A stretch of 64,000 bases of DNA, taken from NCBI GenBank assembly GCA_002104945.1, contig MCFH01000014.1, positions 715,001 to 779,000 on the forward strand, written 5' to 3'. Origin of the DNA: Piromyces finnis. Its lineage: Eukaryota; Neocallimastigomycota; Neocallimastigomycetes; Neocallimastigales; Neocallimastigaceae. Position numbers and translations under genes: made by a program. Under the pieces are notes generated by a model, which did not search any database, was not told the DNA's origin, and worked only from the letters and a program-made list of their open reading frames with translations. Shown piece by piece: positions 14,939 through 26,164 of the stretch. Position 1 is the first letter of the stretch; every line of letters starts with the position of its first letter.

Positions 14939-15448
14939 ATAAAGTGAGAGTTATGGATAACAAAAAGGATCTAAATATTATTGATTTTTATTTAAGTACA
15001 AACGATACTCTGGAAGTTAAAGTTAGAGTGTTAATTGATTCAGGGTCCGAATTAAGTTTTATTAATCCTGAACTTGCTAAAGAAATTGGAATTAATTTTG
15101 AAAATGTTGAACCTTTCCGAGTTTCAAGAGTTAACGATGGGATTTCCTGTGTAATGGAAAGGAGTGAAAAGTGCATGTTAAGGTGTAGAAATTATTTTGA
15201 AACTATTCAATTATATGGTTTAAAGGTTCCTGTTGTCGACATAATTCTTGGATTACCCTGGATTAAAAAGCACACAATCCTGAGGATTTTTATGATTCCA
15301 AGAAAATCAATTTTAGTTCGGGTTATTGCGCCAGACACTGTAATCATGGGAAAAGAAATAGAAAAAGTAAGAAGAAATCCAGGAAGGACAAATTAGACCA
15401 TGAAGTCCTCAAAAAAAGTCTTATGAAGAAATCGACTAAATCCATTGG
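14939..15448 (+). pseudogene. Element C: protease fragment
   Basis: The frame at 14944-15396 matches the protease region of the intact element B (about B residues 300-410): KVRVLIDSGSELSFINP, then GLPWIKKH. The active-site DSG is retained at about 15039. The 5' gag half is missing. The reading frame breaks near 15280, after which coding sequence similar to B can still be followed to the solo LTR. Beyond that LTR the match resumes at 16175-16210. It is presumably the remaining 5' part of the same element whose RT begins at 16697. Confidence 0.82.
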
Positions 15449-16174
15449 TGTAAAGATATAAAGTATATCTTTAAATTATTTAATAATTAATTAATAATTA
15501 TTGAATAATAATTTTGATATTTTAATGAAAAATTGTTTATAAAATTTATTGTATAAATTTTATGGAATAATTAAATAAAGATTAATTTTAAAATATCAAA
15601 GTTAGAAATGGAATTTGGATAAATATTTAAATTAATGGATAATTAACTTTAAATATTTTAAATATTCAAATTAAATCTTAAAAAGTTTTTATTTAATTAA
15701 AATTAGTTTAATAACTTTAGCGTAGTTTTAAATTAGCATTTTTAATTATAAATATATAATAAATAGTATTATTAATATTTAATTAATATATAGGTAATAC
15801 ATGGACTGTATTCAATTTGCAGTTCACTCAAATTGAATCAAAAATGTATTTAATTAGTTTTAGTTTAGTTTATTCATTTTATTATTTAATTAAATTAGTA
15901 TTAAATTAGTTTTGTTTATTTTATATTGAATATATGTATAATTAAATAGAATAGTATATTAAAATACAATTTACAAAAAATATAAATACATGTAAAATTT
16001 CTTGATTAAAACAATGTAATTGTTATTGACTATTATTTAGTTAATAACTAAATAAGATTAATAAAAGAGATATTTTTTTAAATATAATTTATTTTCTTGT
16101 TTTTTCTTTATTTTGTGTTGTTGTTTTATTGTAAAAAATTTTATAATCTGTTTTACATTTATAAAACTTTTACA
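15449..16174 (+). mobile_element. Solo LTR, family A, copy 2
   Basis: Begins TGTAAAGATATAAAGTATAT and ends AAAACTTTTACA. It is flanked by the 5-bp repeat ATTGG (15444-15448 and 16175-16179). TATAAATA is at 15981-15988 and GTAATTGTTAT at 16016-16026, again 35 bases apart. It lies inside element C coding sequence, which resumes at 16175. Confidence 0.92.
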
Positions 16175-16210
16175 ATTGGTTTCTCGGATAATGCAAGCAC
16201 CTCAACTAAG
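16175..16210 (+). pseudogene. Element C: short coding remnant
   Basis: 36 bases between two LTR sequences that continue the C frame from before the solo LTR. They end at the start of a family-B LTR fragment. Confidence 0.6.
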
Positions 16211-16335
16211 TGTAAAGATATCAAACGCCACAGATTGATATTTTTAATGTAACTTAAGCCATAAATATTATCGTTTAAGTTACAGGAATTATATTACAGA
16301 AAAAGAAAATAAGACATAATTTATTTATTAATAAT
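16211..16335 (+). mobile_element. LTR family B, 5' fragment
   Basis: Matches the first ~125 bases of the B LTR (TGTAAAGATATCAAACGCC..., compare 28911) and is then cut by a family-A LTR start at 16336. Only the U3 part is present. Confidence 0.85.
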
Positions 16336-16696
16336 TGTAAAGATATAAAATATATCTTTAAATTATTTAATAATTAATTAATAATTATTAAATAATAATT
16401 TTGATATTTTAATGAAAGATTATTTATAAAATTTACTGTATAAATTTTATGGAATAATTAAATAAAAATTAATTTTAAAATATCAAAGTTAGAAATGAAA
16501 ATTGGATAAATATTTAAATTAATGGATAATTAAATTTAAATATTTTAAATATTCAAGTTAAATCTTAAAAAAGTTTTTATTTAATTAAAATTAGTTTAAT
16601 AACTTTAGCGTAGTTTTAAATTAGTAATTTTTAATAGCAAATATATAATAAATAGTATTATTAATATTTAATTAATATATAGGTAATATATGGACT
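16336..16696 (+). mobile_element. LTR family A, truncated copy 3
   Basis: Follows the solo LTR at 15449 closely from its TGTAAAGATATAAAATATAT start through GGTAATATATGGACT, then passes directly into RT coding sequence of element C. The junction shares only CT, which suggests a deletion that removed the rest of the LTR and the protease-RT spacer. Confidence 0.85.
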
Positions 16697-17874
16697 CATA
16701 GACCTTATGATTGTGAAATCAAACTTAAGGATGGTTCAACTTTGTTTTATGGACCTTTGTATCCATTAACTGAAATTGAAAGAGAGGAACTTAAAAAATA
16801 TATAGATGATAATTTAAATAAAGGTTTTATCAGTATATCATTGTCTCCTGCTGGTGCCCCAATTTTATTTGTTAAAAAGAAGGATGGTTCCTTAAGACTT
16901 TGTATTGATTATAGAAGGTTGAATGATATTACAATTCGTAATTCATATCCTTTACCTTTAATAAGTGACCTTTTGGATAGAGTAAAAAATGCTAAGATTT
17001 TTACCAAATTAGACCTTAAATCCGCTTATAATCTTATTCGTATTAAAGAAGGTGATGAATACAAAACGGCTTTTCGTACTAGATATGGTCATTTTGAATA
17101 TCTGGTTATGCCTTTTGGATTAAAGAATGCACCTGCAACTTTTCAACACTTCATTAACGATGTTCTTAATGATTATTTAGATGATTTTGTTATCTCATAT
17201 ATTGATGATATTCTTATTTATTCTAATAATATCGAAGAACATCATGAGCATGTTAAAAAGGTACTTAAGGAATTACTTGAAAATAATCCATATGTTAAAT
17301 TAGAAAAATGTGAGTTTGATGTTAAGAAAACCACTTTTCTTGGTTATGTCATTTTAAAAGATGGGTTGCAAATGTATGAGAATAAAGTTAAAGAAATTCT
17401 TGATTGGTCGGTTCCCAAGAATGTTAAAGGGGTTCAGTCTTTTATTGGTCTCTGTAACTATTACAGAATTTTTATTAAAGACTTTGCTAAAATTGCAAAC
17501 CCTCTTCACAAACTCACTAGAAAGAATGTTGCTTTTAACTGGGTGAAAGAAGATCAGGACGCTTTTATTTTATTAAAAACTTTGTTCACGTCAGCTCCTA
17601 TTCTGAAACATGCGGATAGTAATAAACAATTTATTGTAGAAACTGATGCTAGTAATTATGCTATAGGTGCTATTCTCTCTCAATAATTTGACGGTAAATT
17701 ACATCCTATTGCATTTCTTTCTAAAAGTTTGACGAGTTGTCAAAGAAACTATCCCATTTATGACAAGGAACTTTCAGCTATTATAGTTGCTCTGGAAGAA
17801 TGGCGTCATTATTTAGAAGGTGCACGCCATCAGTTCATAATTTATACCGATCACAAGAACTTAACATTTCCTAG
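16697..17874 (+). pseudogene. Element C: reverse transcriptase and RNase H part
   Basis: Closely matches element B (31548 onwards): [38 protein letters not shown] (YIDD box intact near 17200), then [19 protein letters not shown] nonsense codon (TAA where B has GAA) follows at 17684-17686, after which the RNase H frame continues ([15 protein letters not shown]) to 17874. Element D begins at 17875 and splits the gene at TSD CCTAG; the sequence resumes at 24391. It was degenerate but still close to B, so C and B belong to one family. Confidence 0.92.
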
Positions 17875-18308
17875 TGTAATGAATACTAGAAATAACTAAA
17901 TTGTCTTAGTGGTTAGTAGCTAAGACTTTGAGTCTGAATGACACTAGTTCGAGACCTCATAGATACTATTTTAAAAAAATTATAATTTTATTTTATTTTA
18001 TTTTTAAATTTTATTTTATATGAAGATTATTGATTGGTTAAGAATTTTAAGTTGAAAAAATTTTATAAATTAATTTAAAAAATTTTTAGTATAAATACGA
18101 GTGAATTTTCCCAAATATTTTAAAGAATCGAGATTTTATTAATAAATAATTATATTATTAAACACTAACTTATTAAGTTAAATTCTATGTGTTTTTAATG
18201 ATATTTTTATAAATTAATAATTTACAGAATATTTTAAAGTGTTAATATTACTAAGTTATTTAGTAAATATTATAATTTGTTTTATTGTTAAAGACACATT
18301 TCTTTACA
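17875..18308 (+). repeat. Element D 5' LTR with tRNA-like segment and TATA box
   Basis: 434 bp, TGTAATGAATACTAG...CTTTACA. TATAAATA lies at 18090-18097 and GAGATTTTAT at 18130-18139. The latter is the exact reverse complement of the first ten internal bases (18309-18318). Bases about 17903-17965 resemble a tRNA: an A-box-like TAGTGGTTAGTAGC, an anticodon-like loop CTTTGAG (UUG), and the B-box-like GTTCGAGACC. Acceptor and T-stem pairing is poor, so it is not a functional tRNA. Confidence 0.9.
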
Positions 18309-19199
18309 ATAAAATCTCCTTATAATATAAAAGCTTAATACCTTAGTGTTTAAGGAATTGTTATAGATAAAACTTTTAAGTTTTATTGTTGAAGCTTTTC
18401 TTTAAAGAAATATTTTTACTTAAAGTAGTAGAATTAGTACGCTTTAGAAGCGGTATATAATTCAAACTATAAAAAGTAAAAGATTAACGGGATCGAGTTT
18501 AACCTGTACAATAATTGGGTTGGCAGGCTCTGAGCTATTCTACTTTGAATAAGGAAGTAGGAGAATCCGAGGTACACCACGTACAAGACGCTGTAATAAG
18601 CAAGCTGGCGTGAGATTTATAGTTGTATACTATCTTTTGCTGTTTGATTATAGACCGGAAAATAGCCGGAAATGCCTTACTTTAATAAAATAATATTTCT
18701 TAATTAATACATTTTAAAATTAAGTTTTCTAATAAAACAATTTCTAATTTTTAATTATAATTATTAATTGTTAAGACAATTTATTAAAATTGTAATAATA
18801 TAAAATAATATTCTTTATAACTCCTTTAGCGTGAGAAGTTAAACTCTTATACATAATACTTCTACGTTCGGATAAGGTTGATATAGGGAAAGAAAACCTG
18901 TAATAATTTTTATTGCTAACAATAAGTTAGACACTAAAAAAAATTTTTACACCGTTCCTTTCTTTTATTAATTTAATTAATATTAACAATCGACTTTATA
19001 CGTGTTATCGTGAAGAGCTACGAAGGACTTATTATAAAGAATAAAACAGGTTATATATTTGATGGTTTAACACTATATAATCTGGTTTGTATTATTATTT
19101 AATAAAAAGATTTACTCAATTAATAAATATAATTAAATACTTTATTCTATTATTTTTACAAATTTATTAAAGCTTATTAAAGAAAACATCATAAGTACT
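18309..19199 (+). promoter_or_regulatory. Element D primer-binding site and untranslated leader
   Basis: ATAAAATCTC (18309-18318) directly follows the 5' LTR and is complementary to GAGATTTTAT within the LTR. No match to a tRNA 3' end (TGG...) is apparent. The leader is unusually long (891 bases). A G+C-richer block at about 18480-18680 probably carries RNA structure for packaging or translation, which is inferred from position only. Confidence 0.75.
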
Positions 19200-22100
19200 A
19201 TGGAAGAGAACGAAAACAACCACATGGATAATAATAATATTTTCGAAAACGCAACTCTTAAGGATGGTTTTGCAGGGGATCGCAGGTATCTGAAGGGTTT
19301 CTTAGCTAAGGTGGAGCTAGTGTTTATGCTATATCCTGAACGGTATCAAGACGACGCAACCAAAATTCTCTATATAATATCAAGACTTTATGGGGACGCT
19401 ATGAACTGGGCTGCTACTCTTATAAACAACCATGATCCGTGTCTTAATAACTACCAAGCTTTTGTTGACAGATTTAAGGCTTTTTATGGTTATAACGATG
19501 CTACCTATGTTGCAAATCAAATGCTTAGAACCTTAAAACAACGCCGATTAGGAGGAATTAGAGGCTATATCTTGGAATTTAACCGCTATGCTGATGAATC
19601 AAACTGGAATGAACAAGCCAAAATGGATGCATTTATAGCTGGCCTTAATCAACAAGTTGCCGTTCGTATTTTGGAAATGTTTCCGGGTCCTAGGGATCTT
19701 CTTTCATTACAGACTATTGCTTCAAGAATCGATTCAAGATTATCTACACATCATACCTTTTTCCCTTCTGGTTCAAACAATGACCAAAACCGAAAGAAAA
19801 GATCTTTTCATCACTCTTCAAAAATAACAAAGTCCATTACAAACAGGAATAACCATGGCCCTATCTCAAACGAAGAAAAGGAAAGAAGAAAGAAAGAAAA
19901 TCTTTGTGTGTATTGTGGTGCTTCAAGTCATAAGATTAATAATTGTCCAAAAAGAAAGGATAAAGATCGTGAAAATCCTTCACTAATATCTATTCCCACA
20001 CTTATATCCGCTCCTAAAGAAGAAAACAAAACTCATAATAAAATGACAACTAAATTTAAACTTTCTTATGAACTAAATACGGATATTCTTATTGACTCAG
20101 GATCCAAACTTAATTTAATTGATGTAGATTACTGTAACGATAATAACATTCCTTATCATGATGATGGTAACCTCCCAAATATCGTTGGTATCGGTGGTCG
20201 ACAATCTCTTTTTGGAATTACATCTCCTTTGAATCTTCGCTACAAAGATCATCTCTGTCGAACACAATTCTATGTAACTGATCTACCTTATTATCCTTGT
20301 ATTCTTGGAATAGACTGGCTTAAAGAACACAATCCTTCTATCGATTTCACAAAGAACAAAATTTCATTTGTATCCGATTACTGTTATAATCGTTGTATAA
20401 CACTCTCCAATAATGTCTCTGAATTTCCTGAAGAAAGATCTGCTTTTCCTGCAATGGAAGATCCTTCCTACGAACCTCCGCATGATTCATTCGCTTACCC
20501 TATATTTGTCGATAAACAAAACATCCAATCTCAAAACGAAACTAATCGTACTTGTACTATTCTCTGTTCGGGTTCTTCAAAAAATATTAACAATTCTGTT
20601 TCTAAGAAGTCTTCTGTTAACTTTTCTACTTCGTCTCTCTCAAATCAAGAACCAACTTCTGTTTTGACTTCTTTTTCTGATTCTAATATTCATTCCAATT
20701 CTATTCTCAAATCCGATTCAAACTCTAAATCAGAACCCAATTCTTCTATTATACTTCCGGATGTTCTCTCTGACTTTGCTGATGTCTTCAATGAATCTAA
20801 TGCTGAAAAACTTCCTCCACACCGTCCATACGATTGTGAAATAAAACTCAAAGAAAATTCAAAACTGTTTTATGGACCGATTTATCCTCTAACAGAAACC
20901 GAATCAATTGCTTTAGAAGAATATATAAAAGAAAATCTCAAGAAAGGATTTATTAGAAAATCAAAATCGCCTGCGGGAGCTCCTATTCTGTTTGTACCTA
21001 AGAAAAACGGTCAACTTCGTATGTGTGTTGACTATCGCCAATTAAACTCCATAACTATTCGTGATTCTTATCCCCTTCCTCTTATACAAGATATGCTTGA
21101 ACATCTTGGAAAAGGGAAGATTTTCTCAAAATTGGATCTTCGTTCTGCCTATAACTTGGTCAGGATTAAAAGTGGTGATGAATATAAAACCGCTTTTACT
21201 TGCAAGTTAGGTCATTTTGAATACTGTGTGATGCCTTTTGGGTTGAAAAATGCACCTGCTGTTTTTCAACATTTCATTAATGATGTTCTTGAAGACGTTC
21301 TTGGTAAATTCGCTTTCTCTTACATAGATGATATTATTATTTTTTCCTCTGATTATAAATCTCATATTTCTCATGTCAAAACTGTTTTGAAACTCCTGAG
21401 GGATGCTGGGCTCTATGCTAAATTGGAAAAATGCGAGTTTTTTGTTTCTTTTATTGATTTCCTTGGTCATAGGATTTCTACTGATGGTATTCACATGGAC
21501 CCAAATAAAGTTTCTTCTATTTTAAACTGGCCTACTCCATCTAATGTTAAAGAGGTTCAATCTTTTCTTGGTCTTGCGAACTACTACCGTCGATTTATTC
21601 CAAATTTTGCAAAGATCGCTCATCCTTTGCATAAACTTTTGAAGAAAAATGTTAAATTTGTATGGTCTAAAGAAGCTCAAGATGCTTTCGATTCACTCAA
21701 GTCCTTATTTGTTTCTGCTCCTGTTCTTATATTTCCTAATCGTGAACTTCCATTCATAGTCGAAACTGATTCAAGTAACTTTGCCATTGGTGCTATTCTC
21801 TCGCAAGTCTCTCCAATTGATAATATGACCCATCCAGTTGCTTTCTTTTCTCGCTCTCTTACTGGTCCTGAACGTAATTATCCAATATATGATAAAGAGC
21901 TCTTAGCTATCGTTGCTGCCCTTAAAACATGGCGTCATCTACTTAAAGGCTCTTCTTCTACTTTTAAGATTTACTCGGATCATCGAAATTTACTCTATCA
22001 AAAGAAACCTGAAAAAATGTCTCAACGTCTTGTTCGCTGGGCTTTGTTTCTCTCTGAATTTAACTTTGTTATTATTTATCGTTCTGGTTCTTCTAACGGT

Positions 22101-23639
22101 AAGCCTGATGCTCTATCTCGTCGTCCTGATTATGCTATTAATTCGAATTCCTCTTCTGATGTTCCTTTTAATGTTCTTCGCCCTGAAAACTTTTGTGCCA
22201 TTGTGACTTCTGTTTCGTCCATTAGTGATTCTTTTCTTTCCGAATATATAAATGATGACTTTTACAATAAAACCTGTGAATATCTTGATTGTAGGAAACC
22301 TCCAATACCTCACCCTCAAATTGACAAATTTTCCTTAAGCAATAGTTTTCTCCTTTTTACTGACAGAATCTATGTTCCTCCTAATTGTCGTCTTTCAATT
22401 CTTAAACTCTGTCACGACTCTCCTTCAGCTGGTCATTTCGGAATAAAGAAAACATCTTCTCTTATTGCTAGAGACTTCTGGTGGCCTTCTATTTCTTCTG
22501 ATGTTAAAGACTACGTTCGTTCTTGTGAAGTTTGTTGTCGTTCAAAAACCTTTCGTCATAAACCTTATGGTCTTCTGAATCCTCTTGATATTGCTGAGCG
22601 TCCTTGGTCATCCATTTCAATGGATTTCATTACAGATTTGCCTTCATCTTCTGGTTTCACTTGCATTCTTGTTGTTGATCGTCTTACAAAAATGGTTCAT
22701 CTCATTCCGTTCAAAAGTATTCCTTCCGCCGCCGAAACAGCCACAGCCTTTATTGATAATATTTTCCGTTTTCATGGCCTACCTGAATCTATTGTCTCGG
22801 ATAGAGGTTCTCAATTTACCTCTAAATTCTTCCAATCCATCTGTTCCTCCCTTGGCATTGAACTTAAGTTGTCTACTCCATTTCATCATCAATCAAACGG
22901 TCAGACGGAGAGGGTGAACTCCGTTATAGAACAATATTTAAGATGTTTCTCAAATTATAAAGGTTCAAATTGGAAAAGTTTTCTTAGTCTTGCAGAATTT
23001 AGTTATAACAACGTGGTCCAAGAATCATCCAAATTTTCTCCATTCTTTTTGAATTACGGCTTTCATCCAAAATATTCACCAGTTATTCCAGACTTATCTA
23101 AAGTCCCAAGAGCAGAAGAGTTTACAAGAGATTTTAAAACTTTAATTAATACCTTAAAAGAAAATTTAAAATCTGCCATGGAAACCCAGAAGAAGCATGC
23201 TGACAAACGTAGAAAAGAAGCTCCGAATTTTAAAGTTGGTGACAAAGTTTGGCTGGATAGTTCTTTAATTATCCACAAAGGAAATAAAAAATTTAAGCCA
23301 AGAAAACTCGGCCCATACAAAATCTTGGAAAAAATATCAAATGTTACATTTAAATTAAGTCTCCCAAAATCTATTAAGATTCATCCAGTTATTCATGTAT
23401 CCAATCTCGAGAAATATGTCGAAGATAAATTTGGAAGATCTCAACCACCACCGCCACCTATTACCGTTGACAATGAAGAAGAATACGAAGTTGAAGAAAT
23501 TCTGGATAAAAGAAGACATTACGGAAAAATACAATACCTGATTAAATGGAAAGGGTATTCAATCAATGAAGCTTCGTGGGAGCCTGAAGAAAATCTAAAT
23601 TGCAAGGGGCTACTTAAAAAATTTAATAGAAAGAAATAA
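19200..23639 (+). CDS. Element D gag-pol polyprotein with C-terminal chromodomain
   Basis: 1,479 residues in one frame. Order: gag/capsid (about 1-200); zinc knuckle [14 protein letters not shown] (about 236-249); aspartic protease [12 protein letters not shown] (about 295-306); reverse transcriptase with [20 protein letters not shown] and the active-site box [10 protein letters not shown] (about 706-715); RNase H ([16 protein letters not shown]). Then integrase with the HHCC zinc domain ([10 protein letters not shown]...CEVCC, about 1070-1120), catalytic core ([27 protein letters not shown]) and the GDKVWLDSS module. The end is a canonical chromodomain, [38 protein letters not shown], split here as about residues 1424-1461. 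Chromodomains guide chromovirus integration to modified histone tails. Gag and Pol are fused without a frameshift, as in Tf1. The start is the first ATG after the leader. All catalytic residues that can be checked are present. Confidence 0.96.
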   Translation: MEENENNHMDNNNIFENATLKDGFAGDRRYLKGFLAKVELVFMLYPERYQDDATKILYIISRLYGDAMNWAATLINNHDPCLNNYQAFVDRFKAFYGYNDATYVANQMLRTLKQRRLGGIRGYILEFNRYADESNWNEQAKMDAFIAGLNQQVAVRILEMFPGPRDLLSLQTIASRIDSRLSTHHTFFPSGSNNDQNRKKRSFHHSSKITKSITNRNNHGPISNEEKERRKKENLCVYCGASSHKINNCPKRKDKDRENPSLISIPTLISAPKEENKTHNKMTTKFKLSYELNTDILIDSGSKLNLIDVDYCNDNNIPYHDDGNLPNIVGIGGRQSLFGITSPLNLRYKDHLCRTQFYVTDLPYYPCILGIDWLKEHNPSIDFTKNKISFVSDYCYNRCITLSNNVSEFPEERSAFPAMEDPSYEPPHDSFAYPIFVDKQNIQSQNETNRTCTILCSGSSKNINNSVSKKSSVNFSTSSLSNQEPTSVLTSFSDSNIHSNSILKSDSNSKSEPNSSIILPDVLSDFADVFNESNAEKLPPHRPYDCEIKLKENSKLFYGPIYPLTETESIALEEYIKENLKKGFIRKSKSPAGAPILFVPKKNGQLRMCVDYRQLNSITIRDSYPLPLIQDMLEHLGKGKIFSKLDLRSAYNLVRIKSGDEYKTAFTCKLGHFEYCVMPFGLKNAPAVFQHFINDVLEDVLGKFAFSYIDDIIIFSSDYKSHISHVKTVLKLLRDAGLYAKLEKCEFFVSFIDFLGHRISTDGIHMDPNKVSSILNWPTPSNVKEVQSFLGLANYYRRFIPNFAKIAHPLHKLLKKNVKFVWSKEAQDAFDSLKSLFVSAPVLIFPNRELPFIVETDSSNFAIGAILSQVSPIDNMTHPVAFFSRSLTGPERNYPIYDKELLAIVAALKTWRHLLKGSSSTFKIYSDHRNLLYQKKPEKMSQRLVRWALFLSEFNFVIIYRSGSSNGKPDALSRRPDYAINSNSSSDVPFNVLRPENFCAIVTSVSSISDSFLSEYINDDFYNKTCEYLDCRKPPIPHPQIDKFSLSNSFLLFTDRIYVPPNCRLSILKLCHDSPSAGHFGIKKTSSLIARDFWWPSISSDVKDYVRSCEVCCRSKTFRHKPYGLLNPLDIAERPWSSISMDFITDLPSSSGFTCILVVDRLTKMVHLIPFKSIPSAAETATAFIDNIFRFHGLPESIVSDRGSQFTSKFFQSICSSLGIELKLSTPFHHQSNGQTERVNSVIEQYLRCFSNYKGSNWKSFLSLAEFSYNNVVQESSKFSPFFLNYGFHPKYSPVIPDLSKVPRAEEFTRDFKTLINTLKENLKSAMETQKKHADKRRKEAPNFKVGDKVWLDSSLIIHKGNKKFKPRKLGPYKILEKISNVTFKLSLPKSIKIHPVIHVSNLEKYVEDKFGRSQPPPPPITVDNEEEYEVEEILDKRRHYGKIQYLIKWKGYSINEASWEPEENLNCKGLLKKFNRKK

Positions 23640-23951
23640 AAAATAGTTAAAAAATTCAAATTATATTTATTATTAATATTAAAATCACAATTATTATTAT
23701 TATCAAAACTTATTAATATCATTATCAATATCAATTTTATTATTAAACAATTTATTAATATCAAATTTATCAATATTTTATTTTTAACTTTAGTAATATT
23801 AAAAAAAAAAAAAAATGTATTTTATTATATTAAATGTATTTTTATAATTAAGAAAATTCACTCCTTAGTTTAGTTTATTAAAAAAGAAAAACATATATTT
23901 AAATATTAAAATTCTAGATTCGTCTGGTATCCGAATCCTGGAGGAGGACCA
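23640..23951 (+). other. Element D 3' untranslated region and polypurine tract
   Basis: AT-rich 3' UTR ending in TGGAGGAGGACCA (about 23939-23951) immediately before the 3' LTR. This is the expected position of the plus-strand primer. Confidence 0.8.
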
Positions 23952-24390
23952 TGTAATGAATACTAGAAATAACTAAATTGTCTTAGTGGTTAGTAGCTAA
24001 GACTTTGAGTCTGAATGACACTAGTTCGAGACCTCATAGATACTATTTTAAAAAAATTATAATTTTATTTTATTTTATTTTATTTTTAAATTTTATTTTA
24101 TATGAAGATTATTGATTGGTTAAGAATTTTAAGTTGAAAAAATTTTATAAATTAATTTAAAAAATTTTTAGTATAAATACGAGTGAATTTTCCCAAATAT
24201 TTTAAAGAATCGAGATTTTATTAATAAATAATTATATTATTAAACACTAACTTATTAAGTTAAATTCTATGTGTTTTTAATGATATTTTTATAAATTAAT
24301 AATTTACAGAATATTTTAAAGTGTTAATATTACTAAGTTATTTAGTAAATATTATAATTTGTTTTATTGTTAAAGACACATTTCTTTACA
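23952..24390 (+). repeat. Element D 3' LTR
   Basis: 439 bp, same as the 5' LTR except for a 5-bp expansion (one more TTTTA). It ends CTTTACA and is followed by the target copy CCTAG at 24391-24395. Confidence 0.94.
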
Positions 24391-25376
24391 CCTAGAAAAC
24401 CTTAAATGTTATTTTAGAGACAAATTAGATGGAATTTGTTCTTGTCCAGATTCGATTTTAAACTCATTTATAGAGCTGGAAAGAAATCTGGTAAGCCTGA
24501 TATCCTGTCTCGTAGAAGTGATCATTTGGTGAATGATATTAATTCTGATGTTTCTTGTCTTACTATTTCACTTCCTAAGTCCAGAGATATGACTACACTT
24601 ATGGTTGTTGTCGATAGATTTACTAAATTTGCTCACGCCATTCCTTTACGTTGTCTTCCTACTGCTTCGATTGCTGCTGATGCTTTTATTGCTAATGTCT
24701 TCCGTTTACATAGTCTTCTTGATTCCATCATCTCTGATAAAGGCTCGCAATTTACTTCTGATTTTTGGTCAAGACTTTGTGACCTTCTTAATATCAATCA
24801 TTCATTATCAACTGCTAACCATCCGCAGACAGATGGTCAAACGTAGAGGGTGAACGGCATATTAGAGCAATATTTCCGTTGTTTTATAAATAAAAAGCAA
24901 AATAACTGGGTTGATCTTATCCCATTTGCTGAATTTGCATATAATAATATTTACAGCAATCTATAAATCAATTCCCATTCTTTGCTAATTATGGTTTTCA
25001 TCCAAAGTTCAGCTTAGAAATTCCAGCTAATGATAGACCTAGTAGAGCTGAACAAAGAGTAATTGATATTAATGAAAACTTTAAATTATTAAAAGAAAAC
25101 TTAGAAAAAGCAAAAGAAACATATAAGAAATATGCCGATATGAAAAGAATGATTCCCCCGGAATCCGAAGTGGGAAAGAAGGTATGGTTATTGAAAGATT
25201 CGCCTGGAACTAACTTAAAGAAGAAACTAGCACTTCAAATGCTTGGCCCATTTGAAATTATTGAAAAAGTTAGTTCTCTCGCTTTTAAATTGAAACTTCC
25301 AAAGATAATGAGATGCCATCCAGTTTTTCATGTTTCATTGTTAGAACCATACTTTGAAAATGAATTTAACTATAGG
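24391..25376 (+). pseudogene. Element C: RNase H end and integrase part
   Basis: Resumes C after element D (FKLIYRAGKKSGKPDILSRR). Compared with B it has an internal deletion that joins NSDVSCLTIS directly to LPKSRDMTTL, removing the zinc domain and first part of integrase. It also has a stop in the TERVN motif (ACG TAG at 24841-24846) and a frameshift near 24950. The C-terminal module is readable at 25140-25376 and stops at the insertion of element L (TSD ATAGG at 25372-25376). The rest of the gene is at 37914. Confidence 0.92.
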
Positions 25377-26164
25377 TGTAAAAGTATAAAATTTAAAACA
25401 GATTTCATACTTAAAACAAAACAATTTTTATTAACACAAAAATAAAAAAATAAAACATTAAATTTTTATTTTAAGAAAACATTTTATTTAAACTCTTAAA
25501 AATATTATTAGCTATATAATAGTTAATAATTAAAAAATTGAAAATAACAATTACATCGATTTAACAAATAAAAATTACATGTATTTATATTTTTTCATAA
25601 TTATGTTCTAATATATTATTCTATTTAAATAAACATATATTTAATATAAAATAAACAAAACTAATTTAATTAAATAATAAAATAACAGAACTAAACTAAA
25701 CTAATTCATTATACTTTTAATTCAATTTGAGTAAACTCAAAATTGAATAAAGCCCATGTATTTTCTATAAATTAATTTAATATTACCAATACTATTCTTA
25801 ATATATTTCCTATTGAAATATAAATAAATCTATTTTTAAAACTAAGTTAAAATTATTAAGCTATTCTAAATTTAAATAAAAAAGTATAATCTATTCTAAA
25901 ATTAAATAAAAAGTATTTAAAAAATATTTTAATTATTTTAAATATTTGAAATATTTAAATTTAATTAAAATTCTTTTATTCCTTAAACTTAAATATTTAT
26001 CTTAATTTAAATTTAACGGAATTATTATAAAATAATTTATTATTAAATTATTCCATAAAATTTACTCAAAAATTTTATAATCAGTTTTACTAAATATTAA
26101 TTTATTATTTAATAATTAATAATTAATTATTAAATAATCTAAAGATATATATTATATCTTTACA
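25377..26164 (-). repeat. Element L 3' LTR (family A)
   Basis: On the minus strand it reads TGTAAAGATATAATATATAT...ACTTTTACA. It is related to the solo LTRs at 14093 and 15449. Confidence 0.93.

Larger units (their letters stand above)
17875..24390 (+). mobile_element. Full-length Ty3/gypsy chromovirus-type retrotransposon 'D'
   Basis: 6,516-bp element with LTRs at 17875-18308 and 23952-24390, a 5-bp target duplication CCTAG (17870-17874 and 24391-24395) and one intact gag-pol ORF (19200-23639). The two LTRs are the same by eye except for one extra TTTTA unit in the 3' copy. A purine-rich stretch, TGGAGGAGGACCA, precedes the 3' LTR. It sits in the RNase H region of element C. Intact ORF, matching LTRs and clean target duplication indicate a recent, possibly active insertion. 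Confidence 0.96.
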
